Positions 15,944 to 24,502 of a DNA stretch of 64,000 bases are shown here, piece by piece; position 1 is the stretch's first letter; each line of letters starts with the position of its first letter. The position numbers were made by a program, and so were the translations under genes. The DNA comes from Natronorubrum bangense. GTDB taxonomy: Archaea > Halobacteriota > Halobacteria > Halobacteriales > Natrialbaceae. Below the pieces are notes generated by a model that worked only from the letters and a program-made list of their open reading frames with translations, did not search any database and had not been told where the DNA came from. The DNA is taken from assembly GCF_004799645.1 (NCBI RefSeq), contig NZ_CP031307.1, forward strand, positions 1 through 64,000. The letters are read 5' to 3'.

Positions 15944-16369
15944 ATGTCTGTCGACAAACTCGGTCCCGAAAACGTCGTAACGACGAATCGAGACAGCGAA
16001 CTGAGCGACGTCACTGAGACGTTGGACAGCGAAAACGTCGGGTCAATCGTCATCACAGAGGACGACGAACCCGTCGGAATGATCACCGACCGTGACGCCG
16101 CGCTTGTGATCCACGAACACGATGACGTCGGATCCGTCTCGGTCGAAGACGTGATGACCGAAAACCCGGCGACGATCCACGAGGAAGAAGACCCGATCGC
16201 GGTCTCGGAAGCGATCGCCGAACACAACGTTCGCCGGTTCCCGATCGTCGGCGACGACGGCGAACTCGTGGGGATCACAACGCTCGATGATCTCATCGCG
16301 ACGATCGGTGAAGAACTCGACAACGTCGCCGAGACGATCGAAGCCCAGTCGCCGGAGTACAGCCCCTAG
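15944..16369 (+). CDS. Two-CBS-domain protein
   Basis: A 141-residue protein made of a tandem CBS pair (Bateman module). CBS1 at about 9-65 ends DDEPVGMITDRDAAL; CBS2 at about 75-130 contains VEDVMTENPATI and RFPIVGDDGELVGITTLDDLIA. Such stand-alone modules bind adenosine nucleotides or SAM and act as energy or ligand sensors; the partner is not encoded next door. The ATG at 15944 starts exactly at the first CBS strand (MSVDKLGPENVVTTNRD), so it was preferred over upstream starts. It is cytoplasmic. Confidence 0.9.
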   Translation: MSVDKLGPENVVTTNRDSELSDVTETLDSENVGSIVITEDDEPVGMITDRDAALVIHEHDDVGSVSVEDVMTENPATIHEEEDPIAVSEAIAEHNVRRFPIVGDDGELVGITTLDDLIATIGEELDNVAETIEAQSPEYSP

Positions 16370-16486
16370 GGGCGCTATTTTCGACACCGCCCGACTCACT
16401 TCCTCGCCACTCGAGAGCCAGAACAACGACGCCGTCCATCTCGCCGGCAATGAAAGATTCGTCCGTCTGGAACCCGTCGTTCGAAT

Positions 16487-17716
16487 ATGACTCGCCAAAC
16501 GGACGTCCTCGTCATCGGTGGTGGCGCGACTGGGGCAGGGATCGCCCGAGATCTCGCAGTACGGGGTGTCGACGTGACGCTCGTCGATCGTGACGGGCTC
16601 TCGGCTGGCGCATCGGGTCGCTCGCACGGGTTGCTCCACAGCGGTGCTCGCTACGCTGAGAGCGATCCCGAAGGCGCACTCGAGTGCCTCGAGGAGAACC
16701 GAATCCTCCGCGATATCGCAGGGGAGTGTCTCCGGGAGACAAGGGGCTTGTTCGTCCAACTGCGCGAGGACGACCCTGCCGTCTTCGAGGCAAAACGTAC
16801 GGCGTGCGAAGAGCTTGGGATCCCAATCGAAGTGGTCGACGGCAAGACGGCTCGAGCCGCGGTTCCAGGCCTCGCTGACGCCGTCGAGCGAGCCATGTGG
16901 GTTCCCGATGGCGTTGTTCTCCCATCTCGACTAGTTGCAGCGAACGCCGCCGATGCCCGCGACCATGGTGCGCGGATCTATCCACACGCACCGGTGACGG
17001 AGATGACTGTCGAGAACGGGCGAATCGCGTCAGTCACACTTGGTGGCGACGTCGACGACACCATCGAACCGACGTACGTCGTGAACGCGGCCGGTGCTCA
17101 CGCCGGAGCAGTCGCCGAGCTGGCCGGTATCTCAGTCGAGATGCGGCCGACGCGAGGCGTCATGATCTCGGTCGAATACGACGGTCTCGAGCCGGTGCTC
17201 AACCGATGTCGCGATCCTGCCGACGGCGATATTATCGTGCCACACGACGGCGAGGTCGTCCTCGGAACGACGAGCGTCCCGGTTGACGATCCGGACGAGT
17301 ACGAACGGAGCGACTGGGAGGTCGAACAGACGGTGACCGAGTGTGCGGCGATGCTTCCGTCGGTCGCCGAGGCCGACCACGTTCGAACGTGGTGGGGTGT
17401 CCGGCCGCTGTACGAGCCAGAGGAGGCCGCTCAGGGTGGCCGTGGAATCTCTCGCGGATTTCACCGACTCGATCACGCCACTGACGGCGTCGAAAACTTC
17501 GTCAGTATCGTCGGCGGCAAGCTGACGACGTACCGAGCGATGGCGGAGGCGGCGGCCGATCTCGTCTGTGATCGACTCGGCGTGGATGCGGCGTGTTCCA
17601 CGACAGAGACCCAACTTCTGGGTGCGACGAGGCCGTCGAAACTGGACGCCTTCGTGGACGAATTCGATGGGCAGGGACCGACAGATTCAGATCTCGTTAG
17701 CCGGCGTGGAATGTGA
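16487..17716 (+). CDS. GlpA-like FAD-dependent dehydrogenase, lacking the Fe-S domain
   Basis: A 409-residue DAO-fold flavoprotein. The FAD motif is VIGGGATGAGIARDLAVRG (about 8-26); GRSHGLLHSGARY (about 44-56) and the C-terminal IVGGKLTTYRAMAEAAADL (about 340-358) are typical of glycerol-3-phosphate dehydrogenase. GlpA proteins usually run well past 500 residues because of a C-terminal BFD-like [2Fe-2S] domain; here the protein stops after the FAD domain. No glpB, glpC or glycerol kinase is adjacent. It may oxidise glycerol-3-phosphate or another hydroxy acid; the substrate is uncertain. Confidence 0.8.
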   Translation: MTRQTDVLVIGGGATGAGIARDLAVRGVDVTLVDRDGLSAGASGRSHGLLHSGARYAESDPEGALECLEENRILRDIAGECLRETRGLFVQLREDDPAVFEAKRTACEELGIPIEVVDGKTARAAVPGLADAVERAMWVPDGVVLPSRLVAANAADARDHGARIYPHAPVTEMTVENGRIASVTLGGDVDDTIEPTYVVNAAGAHAGAVAELAGISVEMRPTRGVMISVEYDGLEPVLNRCRDPADGDIIVPHDGEVVLGTTSVPVDDPDEYERSDWEVEQTVTECAAMLPSVAEADHVRTWWGVRPLYEPEEAAQGGRGISRGFHRLDHATDGVENFVSIVGGKLTTYRAMAEAAADLVCDRLGVDAACSTTETQLLGATRPSKLDAFVDEFDGQGPTDSDLVSRRGM

Positions 17717-17758
17717 TCACGAGGGCCAAACGTTATTCGGCCAGCGTCCCTAGCTTGC

Positions 17759-18874
17759 ATGATGAACATCTTGTCACTCGGACCCTTGCAGGTCGGTGAT
17801 CCACTGCTGACTGTCGGGGCGATCGCCCTCGTGGTTGTCGCCATCACCGTCTGGCAGTTGGTCGAGATCGTTGACGCCTACAACAAGGGTGCACTGACCG
17901 TCTTCGGGGAGTATCGCAAACTGCTCGAGCCAGGGCTAAACATCGTGCCGCCGTTCGTCTCACGGGTCTACACGTTCGACATGCGGACCCAGACAATCGA
18001 CGTGCCGAGGCAAGAAGCGATCACCCGCGACAACTCGCCGGTGACTGCCGACGCTGTCGTTTACATCAGAGTGATGGACGCTAAACGAGCGTTCCTCGAG
18101 GTCGAGGACTACGAGCTCGCGGTCTCGAACCTCGCCCAGACCACGCTGCGTGCCGTCATCGGTGACATGGAACTCGACGACACGCTTAGTCGGCGCGAGA
18201 TGATCAACGAGCGGATTCGGACCGAACTCGACGAGCCCACGGACGAGTGGGGTATCCGCGTCGAAAGCGTCGAGGTTCGCGAGGTGACGCCATCTCAGGG
18301 CGTCAAAGGTGCGATGGAGCAACAGACCTCCGCCGAACGCCGACGCCGAGCGATGATTCTCGAGGCACAGGGAGAACGCCGGAGCGCCATCGAGAAAGCA
18401 GAAGGAGACAAACAGAGTGCGATTATCCGCGCACAGGGTGAGAAACAGAGCCAGATCCTCGAGGCACAGGGTGATTCGATTTCGACTGTCCTGCGCGCTC
18501 GCTCGGCCGAATCGATGGGTGAGCGTGCCATCATCGACAAAGGGATGGATACCCTCGCTGAGATCGGTCACAGCGAGTCGTCGACGTTTATCCTCCCACA
18601 GGAGCTCTCCTCGATGGTCGGCCGCTACGGCAAGCATCTCTCCGGGAGCGATGTCAAGGCGGATGGCCAGCAACTCGAGAGCCTCGAGTTCGATGCGGAG
18701 ACGCGCGAACTGATCGGCCTAGACGATATCAGCGAGATCATCGGTGAGATCGAGGATACCGAGATGGATATCGAGGCGATGGAACAGGAAGCGCAGGCGA
18801 TCAAGGAAGGGCAAGATATCGGGATGGAGTCGTCGTCGACCGACACTAGCGCTGGTGCCGAGTCGGACACGTAG
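17759..18874 (+). CDS. SPFH/stomatin-family membrane protein
   Basis: A 371-residue protein with one N-terminal membrane helix (about 18-38, VGAIALVVVAITVWQLVEIV). The SPFH domain is at about 40-200 (GEYRKLLEPGLNIVPPFVSRVYTFDMR; DVPRQEAITRDNSPVTADAVVYIRV). A heptad-rich stretch at about 195-245 repeats ILEAQGERRSAIEKAEGDK-like units, and an acidic tail follows. This is the archaeal stomatin-like design, forming oligomeric membrane scaffolds. NfeD, its usual partner, is not adjacent. The start is one of two consecutive ATGs (17759, 17762). It is 42 bp after the FAD gene on the same strand, so co-transcription is possible. Confidence 0.9.
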   Translation: MMNILSLGPLQVGDPLLTVGAIALVVVAITVWQLVEIVDAYNKGALTVFGEYRKLLEPGLNIVPPFVSRVYTFDMRTQTIDVPRQEAITRDNSPVTADAVVYIRVMDAKRAFLEVEDYELAVSNLAQTTLRAVIGDMELDDTLSRREMINERIRTELDEPTDEWGIRVESVEVREVTPSQGVKGAMEQQTSAERRRRAMILEAQGERRSAIEKAEGDKQSAIIRAQGEKQSQILEAQGDSISTVLRARSAESMGERAIIDKGMDTLAEIGHSESSTFILPQELSSMVGRYGKHLSGSDVKADGQQLESLEFDAETRELIGLDDISEIIGEIEDTEMDIEAMEQEAQAIKEGQDIGMESSSTDTSAGAESDT

Positions 18875-18893
18875 CGAACTCCCCATCTGGCAA

Positions 18894-19259
18894 TCAAAAC
18901 TTCCGTGTGGCGTTCGACCAAATCTCGAGTGACTGGTCGTCCGAGCGGCCGATATCGACACAGAGCTCCTGTTTGTCGTCGAAGCTGATCGAAATCTGGT
19001 CGAACGTCGACACGTAGCGTGATTTGTGATGGCGGCCCTGTCGAACCCCGACGGTTTCGTTGACCAGTTCGGCCTCGGTCAGCCGGTCGAGTTTGCGATA
19101 GGCCGTCGAGAGCGGAAGGTCGGCCTCGTCTGCGATTTTGTGGACGGTCTTTGGCTCCTCGAGTACCGAGATAATCTTCCGGCAGTCAGCATCGTCCAGC
19201 ACGCTAATGACGCGCTCGAGGTCGGGCGTGTCGCCGGACGATGAGAACTCGAGTGGCAT
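18894..19259 (-). CDS. ArsR-like helix-turn-helix regulator
   Basis: A 121-residue protein from ATG 19259. The winged helix spans about 12-70: LERVISVLDDADCRKIISVLE, EPKTVHKIADEADLPLSTAYRKLDRLTEAELV. The C-terminal half (about 72-121) has beta-strand character (KSRYVSTFDQISISFD), as in haloarchaeal ArsR-type regulators. It is divergent from cobA, 117 bp apart, and could control that gene (inference). The longer open frame to 20021 is antisense to cobA and was rejected. Confidence 0.75.
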   Translation of the reverse strand: MPLEFSSSGDTPDLERVISVLDDADCRKIISVLEEPKTVHKIADEADLPLSTAYRKLDRLTEAELVNETVGVRQGRHHKSRYVSTFDQISISFDDKQELCVDIGRSDDQSLEIWSNATRKF

Positions 19260-19376
19260 CTGGGTGCCACTACCTTCGCAGTGGAGACTAAAGACGTATT
19301 TGGTCCGTCCGACCCGGGCGGTCGAGACACAGATCAATGGGCTACTTACATGTGCAACCGGCCCGACGGCAACCGT

Positions 19377-20066
19377 ATGAGCGACGACCAGCCATCGAAA
19401 GCGGGGATCGAAAACACACCTGGGCAGGGACGAACGCCGGAAGCCGAAGTAATCGAACCGTCCGCACCCGAGGAGTTCGGCCTCGTACAGGTCTGGTGGG
19501 GTGATGGCAAAGGAAAGACGACAGCCACGCTCGGGATGGCACTGCGCGCTGCCGGCCACGGCTACCGCGTCCATATGCTTCAGTTTATGAAAGGCGGGGC
19601 CTCGAGCGTCGAAGCGGTCCGTGGCGAGTACAATGCGATCGAGGCGCTGCCAGGGCTCAGCTACGAGAATCTCGGCCACTACGGCTGGCACGGCATGGCC
19701 GATGGGAGTGACGAAGCGGATCACGAGGTGGAGGCGCGGGCGGGCCTCGAGCGCGCCCACGAACTGCTCGAGGCGGCTACAGACGCCGACCTCGACGCGC
19801 CGATCGACCTCGATTCGCCGCCGGAAGATGGGGTGCACATGCTGATCCTCGACGAAGTGCTGTACGCCGCGGACCGTGGACTGCTCAGTGAGGATGACGT
19901 CCACGGCCTGATCGACGCCAAGCCTGCGGGGCTCGAACTCGTCCTCTCTGGGAGCCACGCCGAGCCGTCGTATCTCGAGGAACGGGCAGACCTGATCACG
20001 AACGTCCGGAAAATGAAACACCCGATCGACGACGGCCAGCGGGCACGTCGCGGGACGGAGTTCTGA
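19377..20066 (+). CDS. cobA: Cob(I)yrinic acid a,c-diamide adenosyltransferase
   Basis: A 229-residue CobA/CobO-type enzyme that adds the adenosyl group to cobalt in corrinoids. The P-loop is VWWGDGKGKTTATLGMALRAAG (positions 43-64; key residues GDGKGKTT). It is followed by HMLQFMKGG and the Walker B-like MLILDEVLYA (about 155-164), VLSGSHAEPSYLEERADLITNVR-type tail. Starts at 19350 and 19281 are possible, but the acidic leader from 19377 is typical. It supplies adenosylcobalamin, the cofactor of the methylmalonyl-CoA mutase encoded 14 kb away. Other cobalamin genes are not in the window. Confidence 0.92.
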   Translation: MSDDQPSKAGIENTPGQGRTPEAEVIEPSAPEEFGLVQVWWGDGKGKTTATLGMALRAAGHGYRVHMLQFMKGGASSVEAVRGEYNAIEALPGLSYENLGHYGWHGMADGSDEADHEVEARAGLERAHELLEAATDADLDAPIDLDSPPEDGVHMLILDEVLYAADRGLLSEDDVHGLIDAKPAGLELVLSGSHAEPSYLEERADLITNVRKMKHPIDDGQRARRGTEF

Positions 20067-20189
20067 ATCGGCCTGCCGAACGTGTGGCTAGCACGCTGTG
20101 GGGTTCGGTGTCGATCGATCTCAGTACTGTCCACAGCCAGTAACAGCCGACAGTATAATTATCAGCTCCTGTGAACCATCGCCCAGTCA

Positions 20190-20993
20190 ATGGGTGTGAT
20201 TCAGGTCGATGGGCTGGTGAAGTCCTATGGTGACGTTCGGGCAGTCGATGGATTGTGTTTCGGCGTCGAACGGGGCGAACTGTACGGCTTTCTCGGTCCG
20301 AACGGAGCCGGCAAGACAACGACGATTCGTGTTCTGACCGGCCAGATTCGGCCGGACTCTGGAACGGTCCGAATCCTTGGAACAGATCCCGTCGCAGACC
20401 CACTCGAGACGCGACGCTGTGTCGGTATCGTCCCCGAGCAGGGATCGCCGCCGAGCTTTCTGACGCCGCGGGAGTATCTCGAGTTCGTCGGCAGCGTTCG
20501 CGACCTCGACCCCGACACTGTCGCCGAGCGAACCGATCGCTGGGCGACCCGACTCGGGTTCGAACGCAAACTCGAGACGCTTCACACCGATCTCTCGCGG
20601 GGCCAACAGCAGAAGGTGATGCTCACACAGGCGTTCTTACACGAACCCGACGTTGTCGTGATCGACGAGCCGCTGGCGAACCTCGACCCGCTCGTCCAGG
20701 AGCAAGTCAAGCAGTTTCTCGTCTCCTATGCGGCCGGCGATAACGCTGTCTTCGTTTCCACACACAATATCGACGTCGCCGAAGAGATCTGTACGCGGGT
20801 CGGCATCGTCGCCAACGGCGAGCTTGTGACCGAGCGCTCGCTTGAGGGGCACACTGCGCCACGTTCGACGACCAGTCGTGCATCGACTGCAGATGCCGGC
20901 GACGATTCGTTGCTCGAGGTATTTCTCGAGCAGGTCAACGAGACGGACGTCCGCGATGCGCCGTCGCTCGAACAGCGTGGGTCGGACCGATGA
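20190..20993 (+). CDS. ABC transporter ATP-binding protein
   Basis: A 267-residue ABC ATPase with Walker A GPNGAGKTTT (about 36-45), Q-loop GIVPEQGS (about 84-91), signature LSRGQQQKV (about 134-142), Walker B DVVVIDEPLANLDPL (about 153-167) and H-loop STHNID. The class with two-gene layout and no binding protein points to an exporter or antibiotic/natA-like system; the substrate is unknown. The stop overlaps the permease start by 4 nt, so translation is coupled. Confidence 0.93.
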   Translation: MGVIQVDGLVKSYGDVRAVDGLCFGVERGELYGFLGPNGAGKTTTIRVLTGQIRPDSGTVRILGTDPVADPLETRRCVGIVPEQGSPPSFLTPREYLEFVGSVRDLDPDTVAERTDRWATRLGFERKLETLHTDLSRGQQQKVMLTQAFLHEPDVVVIDEPLANLDPLVQEQVKQFLVSYAAGDNAVFVSTHNIDVAEEICTRVGIVANGELVTERSLEGHTAPRSTTSRASTADAGDDSLLEVFLEQVNETDVRDAPSLEQRGSDR

Positions 20994-22447
20994 GTGGCGC
21001 GTCCGCTCGCCAGGGGCCGACGACCTGGCGGCTGTTTGCCGTCCTCTTTCGTGAGGAGTGGCGGCTCCACACGCGTCTGTTCGGCGGTTGGCGATTCGCA
21101 CTCTTTCCGGCCGTGATCGCCACCCTCGCTGTCGGCGCGACGATTGCGCTCCGTGAGACTGGCACCGCAGACGGGACGATCGTCGCCGGACTGCACGTTC
21201 TCGCGCTCGGTTTTGGCCTCTACAGCGGGACCGCCGGCTTCGCGGGCTCGGATATGCTCGAGAACGTCTTTGGGAAGCTGTCGCTCGTCCTCTCGACGCC
21301 AGCGACGCTGCCGCTGTCTCGGCGTCGGCTGCTGGGGCTGTTCTTGCTCAAAGACGCCCTGTTCTACGCGGTCGCGTTCGTGTTACCGATGGCGGCCAGT
21401 AATGCGGTGCTGGTCGGACTCTCGGCACGAACACCGCTTGCTGTGGGTGCGCTCTGGCTCTCGCTGTCGCTATCGTTCGTCGCCGGCATGGTCCTGACTG
21501 TCGCCCTGATCGCGCTGCGGACTCGCGGCGTGCCGGCGTGGGCACTTGTCGGGACGATCGTTTTCAGTGCTGGCAGTCTGTGGGCGATGGGTGGGACTCG
21601 AGCGGCCTGGACCGTCTTCGTCCCGATCACTGGCTCGGTGGCCAGCGCGGGCGGGTTGGTACTCGGAACCGTTCTCGTCGGCGCAGCAGCGCTGACGCTG
21701 TATGATCCCACCTACGGGCGTCCAGCACGCACGGCCGGCGATCGGTTCGCCCAGCTCAGCGACGGACTGTCACTCGAGGCATCGACGAGTGCTCTCGTCT
21801 CGAAGACACTACTCGATCTGGCGCGCTCGTCCGGCGGCGTCTGGAAACCGTTCGTCTCGGCTGGGATCCTGCTCGCGCTCGTGGCCGCGCTCGTCGGCCT
21901 CGTCGAGACGATCACCGGTATCGCACCCGCGCCGGGGATTTTCTTCGGTGGCGTCCTCGGGCTGACCGCCTTCACCACGTACAACTGGCTGACCCAGTTC
22001 GATTCGCTCGAGGCGTATCTCATCTACCCGGTCTCGATTGCGGATGTGTTCTGGGCGAAGCGGATCGCCTTCGTCCTCGTCGGTGCGCCGACCGTCGCGG
22101 TGCCGTATCTGGGAGCAGTCTACTGGTTCGAGGCGACCCTGCTCGACGCCGTTGTCGGTGCGATCCTGTTGGCGGGCTATGCGCTGTACTACTACGGGCT
22201 GACCGTCTATATCGCTGGCTTCGATCCGAACGAGTTTCTCTTCGATGCCGTCCGGTTTACGCTCTTTACCGTCGGCGTCGCCGTCGCGCTCGTGCCGACG
22301 CTGGTCGCTGGTTTCGTCGTTGTGCCGCCGTCGACGACGGTCGCACTCGTGCTCGCCCTTTCTGGGCTCGGGTTCGGTGGGATCGGGTTCGTGCTCTCGA
22401 GTCGTGCCGGACCGCGGTGGGATGAGCGGTATCGGAATCGGGACTGA
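20990..22447 (+). CDS. ABC transporter permease
   Basis: A 485-residue polytopic membrane protein with roughly twelve hydrophobic segments, for example at about 30-50 (FALFPAVIATLAVGATIAL), 58-75, 120-140, 160-185 and four near the C-terminus ending at about 475. No substrate-binding motif is visible. It follows and overlaps its ATPase gene, so both form one transporter. The C-terminus lies 50 bp before the start of the toxin-antitoxin island. Confidence 0.88.
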   Translation: MSGASARQGPTTWRLFAVLFREEWRLHTRLFGGWRFALFPAVIATLAVGATIALRETGTADGTIVAGLHVLALGFGLYSGTAGFAGSDMLENVFGKLSLVLSTPATLPLSRRRLLGLFLLKDALFYAVAFVLPMAASNAVLVGLSARTPLAVGALWLSLSLSFVAGMVLTVALIALRTRGVPAWALVGTIVFSAGSLWAMGGTRAAWTVFVPITGSVASAGGLVLGTVLVGAAALTLYDPTYGRPARTAGDRFAQLSDGLSLEASTSALVSKTLLDLARSSGGVWKPFVSAGILLALVAALVGLVETITGIAPAPGIFFGGVLGLTAFTTYNWLTQFDSLEAYLIYPVSIADVFWAKRIAFVLVGAPTVAVPYLGAVYWFEATLLDAVVGAILLAGYALYYYGLTVYIAGFDPNEFLFDAVRFTLFTVGVAVALVPTLVAGFVVVPPSTTVALVLALSGLGFGGIGFVLSSRAGPRWDERYRNRD

Positions 22448-22493
22448 GTCCCACAGCGAAACATGACCGTATCCGATTTTCGACGTTCGGCTC

Positions 22494-22526
22494 CCTAATT
22501 TCTCGCTGTTTCAGCTCGTTCACGTG
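22494..22526 (-). other. Possible degenerate copy of the aroQ 3' end
   Basis: Read on the minus strand it gives NELKQREIR, resembling the chorismate mutase end NKVEQRENR, although the stop codon is not preserved. About two thirds of the bases match the aroQ terminus. It lies at the left boundary of the toxin-antitoxin island, where an outer attachment-site relic would be expected. The match is weak. Confidence 0.3.
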
Positions 22527-22553
22527 GATGAAATCCATAGTCTGATCCACTGA

Positions 22554-22586
22554 AAGTATTGTAGTGGGTAATAGTGGGCAATACTT
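22554..22586. promoter_or_regulatory. Inverted repeat upstream of MazF-type module (candidate operator)
   Basis: AAGTATTG and CAATACTT are perfect 8-bp inverted arms around TAGTGGGTAATAGTGGG, itself two TAGTGGG direct repeats. It ends 28 nt before the antitoxin ATG, overlapping the expected TATA position, as in autoregulated toxin-antitoxin promoters. Confidence 0.5.
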
Positions 22587-22613
22587 ATTCCGCAGCAGAA
22601 CCTAGTTGAGAGC

Positions 22614-22853
22614 ATGACGAAAGTAGATGCGCGAGACCTTCAGACCAACGAGACTGACGACCGAGGTCGAATCTATCTCGGAACGGAGTACGCGAACAAG
22701 CGTGTGACCGTCGCCGTCGTCGAAGTAGAATCCGATCACCCCGACGAGGACGAACTGGCTGCCGCATATCGCGAGGCTTCTGAGAGTGCAGGAGAGCTTG
22801 CAGAAGAGTGGGACGACGCCTCGGACGAGGCGTGGAGTGGGCTGGATAAATGA
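22614..22853 (+). CDS. Putative antitoxin of MazF-type module
   Basis: A 79-residue acidic protein. The N-terminal part (VDARDLQTNETDDRGRIYLGTEYANKRVTVAVVEVE) has the beta-rich look of an AbrB/MazE-like DNA-binding domain (DDRGRIYLG). The C-terminal half is an acidic helix (DEDELAAAYREASESAGELAEEWDD) suited to wrapping a toxin. It overlaps the toxin gene by 4 nt. The role is inferred from position and architecture; it would neutralise the nuclease and repress its own promoter. Confidence 0.7.
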   Translation: MTKVDARDLQTNETDDRGRIYLGTEYANKRVTVAVVEVESDHPDEDELAAAYREASESAGELAEEWDDASDEAWSGLDK

Positions 22854-23203
22854 GCGAGGACTCGGAAATTCGTCGCGGCGACGTTGTTATCGTTCGGCTC
22901 GATCCTGCGGAAGGGCACGAGATGAAGAAAACTCGCCCTGCGGTAGTCGTCCAGAACGACGTTGGGAATAACAATGCTAGCACGACTATCGTTGCACCTG
23001 CGACGGGGACATATCGGGGCTATCCGTTCGAGGTTCTCGTTGAAGCAGCGGAATCGCCGTTCGAGAAAGATTCCTCGATTCGCCTCGACCAGATTCGTGT
23101 CGTCTCCATCGAAAAACGGATTCACTCGGTACTTGGAAGCCTCGATACAGAAACGATGGAGGCGGTGGACGAAGCGTTGAAACTGAGTCTCGGACTGGAC
23201 TGA
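22850..23203 (+). CDS. MazF/PemK-family mRNA interferase toxin
   Basis: A 117-residue protein matching the MazF fold. IRRGDVVIVRLDPAEGHEMKKTRPAVVVQND (about 7-37) carries the conserved G-D-V, K-x-RP-A-VVVQND core. TTIVAPATGTY (about 45-55) follows, and SSIRLDQIRVVSIEKR (about 79-94) is the dimer and active-site region. Such toxins cut mRNA at short sequences. It is the second gene of the module, translationally coupled to the antitoxin. The family motifs look intact, so the toxin is probably functional. Confidence 0.88.
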   Translation: MSEDSEIRRGDVVIVRLDPAEGHEMKKTRPAVVVQNDVGNNNASTTIVAPATGTYRGYPFEVLVEAAESPFEKDSSIRLDQIRVVSIEKRIHSVLGSLDTETMEAVDEALKLSLGLD

Positions 23204-23290
23204 CGTATCTGCTGTAATCAGTATAGGGTACAGCGTTAACCGTAGGGTTCTGGCCAATAATAATACCCTGTGACCTTGTTACATCATTCT

Positions 23291-23461
23291 ATGGTCAAAT
23301 GTGCTCGATGCGGCCGTGATGTGGACGACGTTCAAAACATCACGCCAGATGTTATCTCGAACGAACTAATAGACTCAATCGATCACGGCGAAGAAGATCT
23401 TGCCGGGGAGGATGATCTGAAAGTTTGTGCCGAGTGTATGGATGAACTGAAGGGTGACTGA
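23291..23461 (+). CDS. Small zinc-binding protein (CxxC...CxxC)
   Basis: A 56-residue protein: KCARCGRDV at the start and VCAECMDELKGD at the end give two CxxC knuckles, with a strikingly regular middle (NITPDVISNELIDSIDHGEED). The ATG at 23291 begins directly before the first knuckle; the upstream MTLLHHS is unlikely to be translated. I think it belongs to a conserved haloarchaeal small-protein family of unknown function. It sits inside the toxin-antitoxin island but shows no link to toxin function. Confidence 0.65.
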   Translation: MVKCARCGRDVDDVQNITPDVISNELIDSIDHGEEDLAGEDDLKVCAECMDELKGD

Positions 23462-23581
23462 AAACGAAGCGGTTTGCGTTACTGACGATTTCAGCACGAT
23501 CTGGATTACAAGATTCGCGCCCTGTATTCGGCACGCTGTTCCGAATCTCTCAGTCCTGGTAGACCGTCCAGCATTCAATAA

Positions 23582-23747
23582 GCACGTATAGTGTCCGCTG
23601 GCTCCGGTGATCGGTCCACAGCTCGTACCCTTCGATACGAACCAACTGAACAACAACCGGAAGATTTCTGAGCTCGAATCGCGCAATACACGCCCTCAAA
23701 AACTCGCTTAGTGCTATCTACTATCCCGTTGCTCGACCTTGTTCAGG
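23582..23747 (-). repeat. 166-bp direct repeat, copy 1 (contains aroQ-like end)
   Basis: It matches 24721-24886 over its full length with the same size. Shared blocks include GTGTCCGCTGG, GGTGATCGGTC, ACGAACCAACTGAACA and TTAGTGCTATCTA. Its right end (23714-23746) reads on the minus strand LNKVEQRDSR-stop, close to the end of chorismate mutase. The 23462-23801 gap holds this repeat and nothing else recognisable. Confidence 0.75.
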
Positions 23748-23801
23748 TCTCAGACTGATGTTACAGATTCTGTCTACTTTGCCGGTTTCTGGGACATCTA
23801 C

Positions 23802-24086
23802 TCAATCGTCGTCGGCGGTATACGCGCCCCCACGACGTTTGATTCGAGCAACGACCATTCGATGGTCATCTTTGTGAAAAGTGACCGCAAGACGAAACTC
23901 ACCAACACGTACCTTACGGCGTGGACTGTTCTGGAGCGGTTCACCATAGTCTGGTGGGTCACGCCACGGAGAATCGACGATTTCGTCGAGTTTGTCGATG
24001 ATACGCTGTTGCTCGTCCGGATTCAGCGCATCGAGGTCGTCCTGTGCGTTCGATGCGAGTTCCCACGCCCACCCGCCGTCACTCAT
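23802..24086 (-). CDS. RelE/ParE-type toxin
   Basis: From ATG 24086 (MSDGGWAWELAS) the product has 94 residues; an ATG at 24128 would overlap the antitoxin more. Features are NAQDDLDALNPDEQQRIIDKLDEI (helices, about 12-35), then beta strands with basic residues RRKVRVGEFRLAVTFHKDDHRMVVARIKRRGGAY (about 54-87), the RelE pattern GxxRL and a C-terminal basic strand with Tyr. It is probably a ribosome-dependent mRNase or gyrase-type toxin. It is the second gene after the ribbon-helix-helix antitoxin, overlapping by 8 nt. Confidence 0.82.
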   Translation of the reverse strand: MSDGGWAWELASNAQDDLDALNPDEQQRIIDKLDEIVDSPWRDPPDYGEPLQNSPRRKVRVGEFRLAVTFHKDDHRMVVARIKRRGGAYTADDD

Positions 24087-24363
24087 TCGTATCGCCAGTA
24101 CCGAATCGTTCGCGCGCTTCTTCGGCACTCATCGTCTGTTCTTCACGGACGTCCTCTTCAGCTTGGAGGAGTGCGACGAGTTCATCGCGGTCGAACGTGG
24201 GATGTTCGACAGCATCGCGTAAGGTATACCGAATAAATTCGCTCCGGCTGTTGAATCCGCGTCCTTGCCATGTGTCTTCAATCTCGTTGAGAAACGACCG
24301 TGTGACTTTGAAGTTTACCGTGACGATCTCGTCGTCGCCGTTGCTTGTGGATGCTTTGGACAT
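24079..24363 (-). CDS. Ribbon-helix-helix antitoxin
   Basis: A 94-residue protein. The strand EIVTVNFKVTRSFLNEIEDTWQGRGFNSRSEFIRYTLRDAV (about 12-52) is a clear CopG/RHH fold: beta strand, helix, turn with SRSEFIR, helix. The C-terminal acidic helix (RDELVALLQAEEDVREEQ) would bind the toxin. It precedes the RelE-type gene with an 8-nt overlap and would autoregulate the pair. It lies between two 166-bp direct repeats. Confidence 0.85.
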   Translation of the reverse strand: MSKASTSNGDDEIVTVNFKVTRSFLNEIEDTWQGRGFNSRSEFIRYTLRDAVEHPTFDRDELVALLQAEEDVREEQTMSAEEARERFGTGDTNE

Positions 24364-24466
24364 ACGCCTGTATTACCCGTGTGTTACTGTAGGTGTTTCG
24401 GCGTCCGAACGCAGATGCTAGTGGCGAGGAGAAACAGTAGTAGATACGTGAAATTAGTGCTATTTG

Positions 24467-24502
24467 CTACCGATTTTCATGCTGCTCGACCTTGTTCAAC
24501 TC
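24467..24502 (-). other. Duplicate of the aroQ 3' end (candidate attachment site)
   Basis: On the minus strand these bases encode ELNKVEQHENR followed by TAG; chorismate mutase ends ELNKVEQRENR followed by TAA. The similarity begins 3 nt upstream of codon L and stops abruptly beyond it. It is followed by ATAGCACTAA, shared with the other two copies (23714 and 24853). Confidence 0.7.

Noticed and set aside
18894..20021. 375-residue minus-strand protein
   Set aside because: Everything upstream of ATG 19259 is antisense to cobA; only the winged-helix part is supported.
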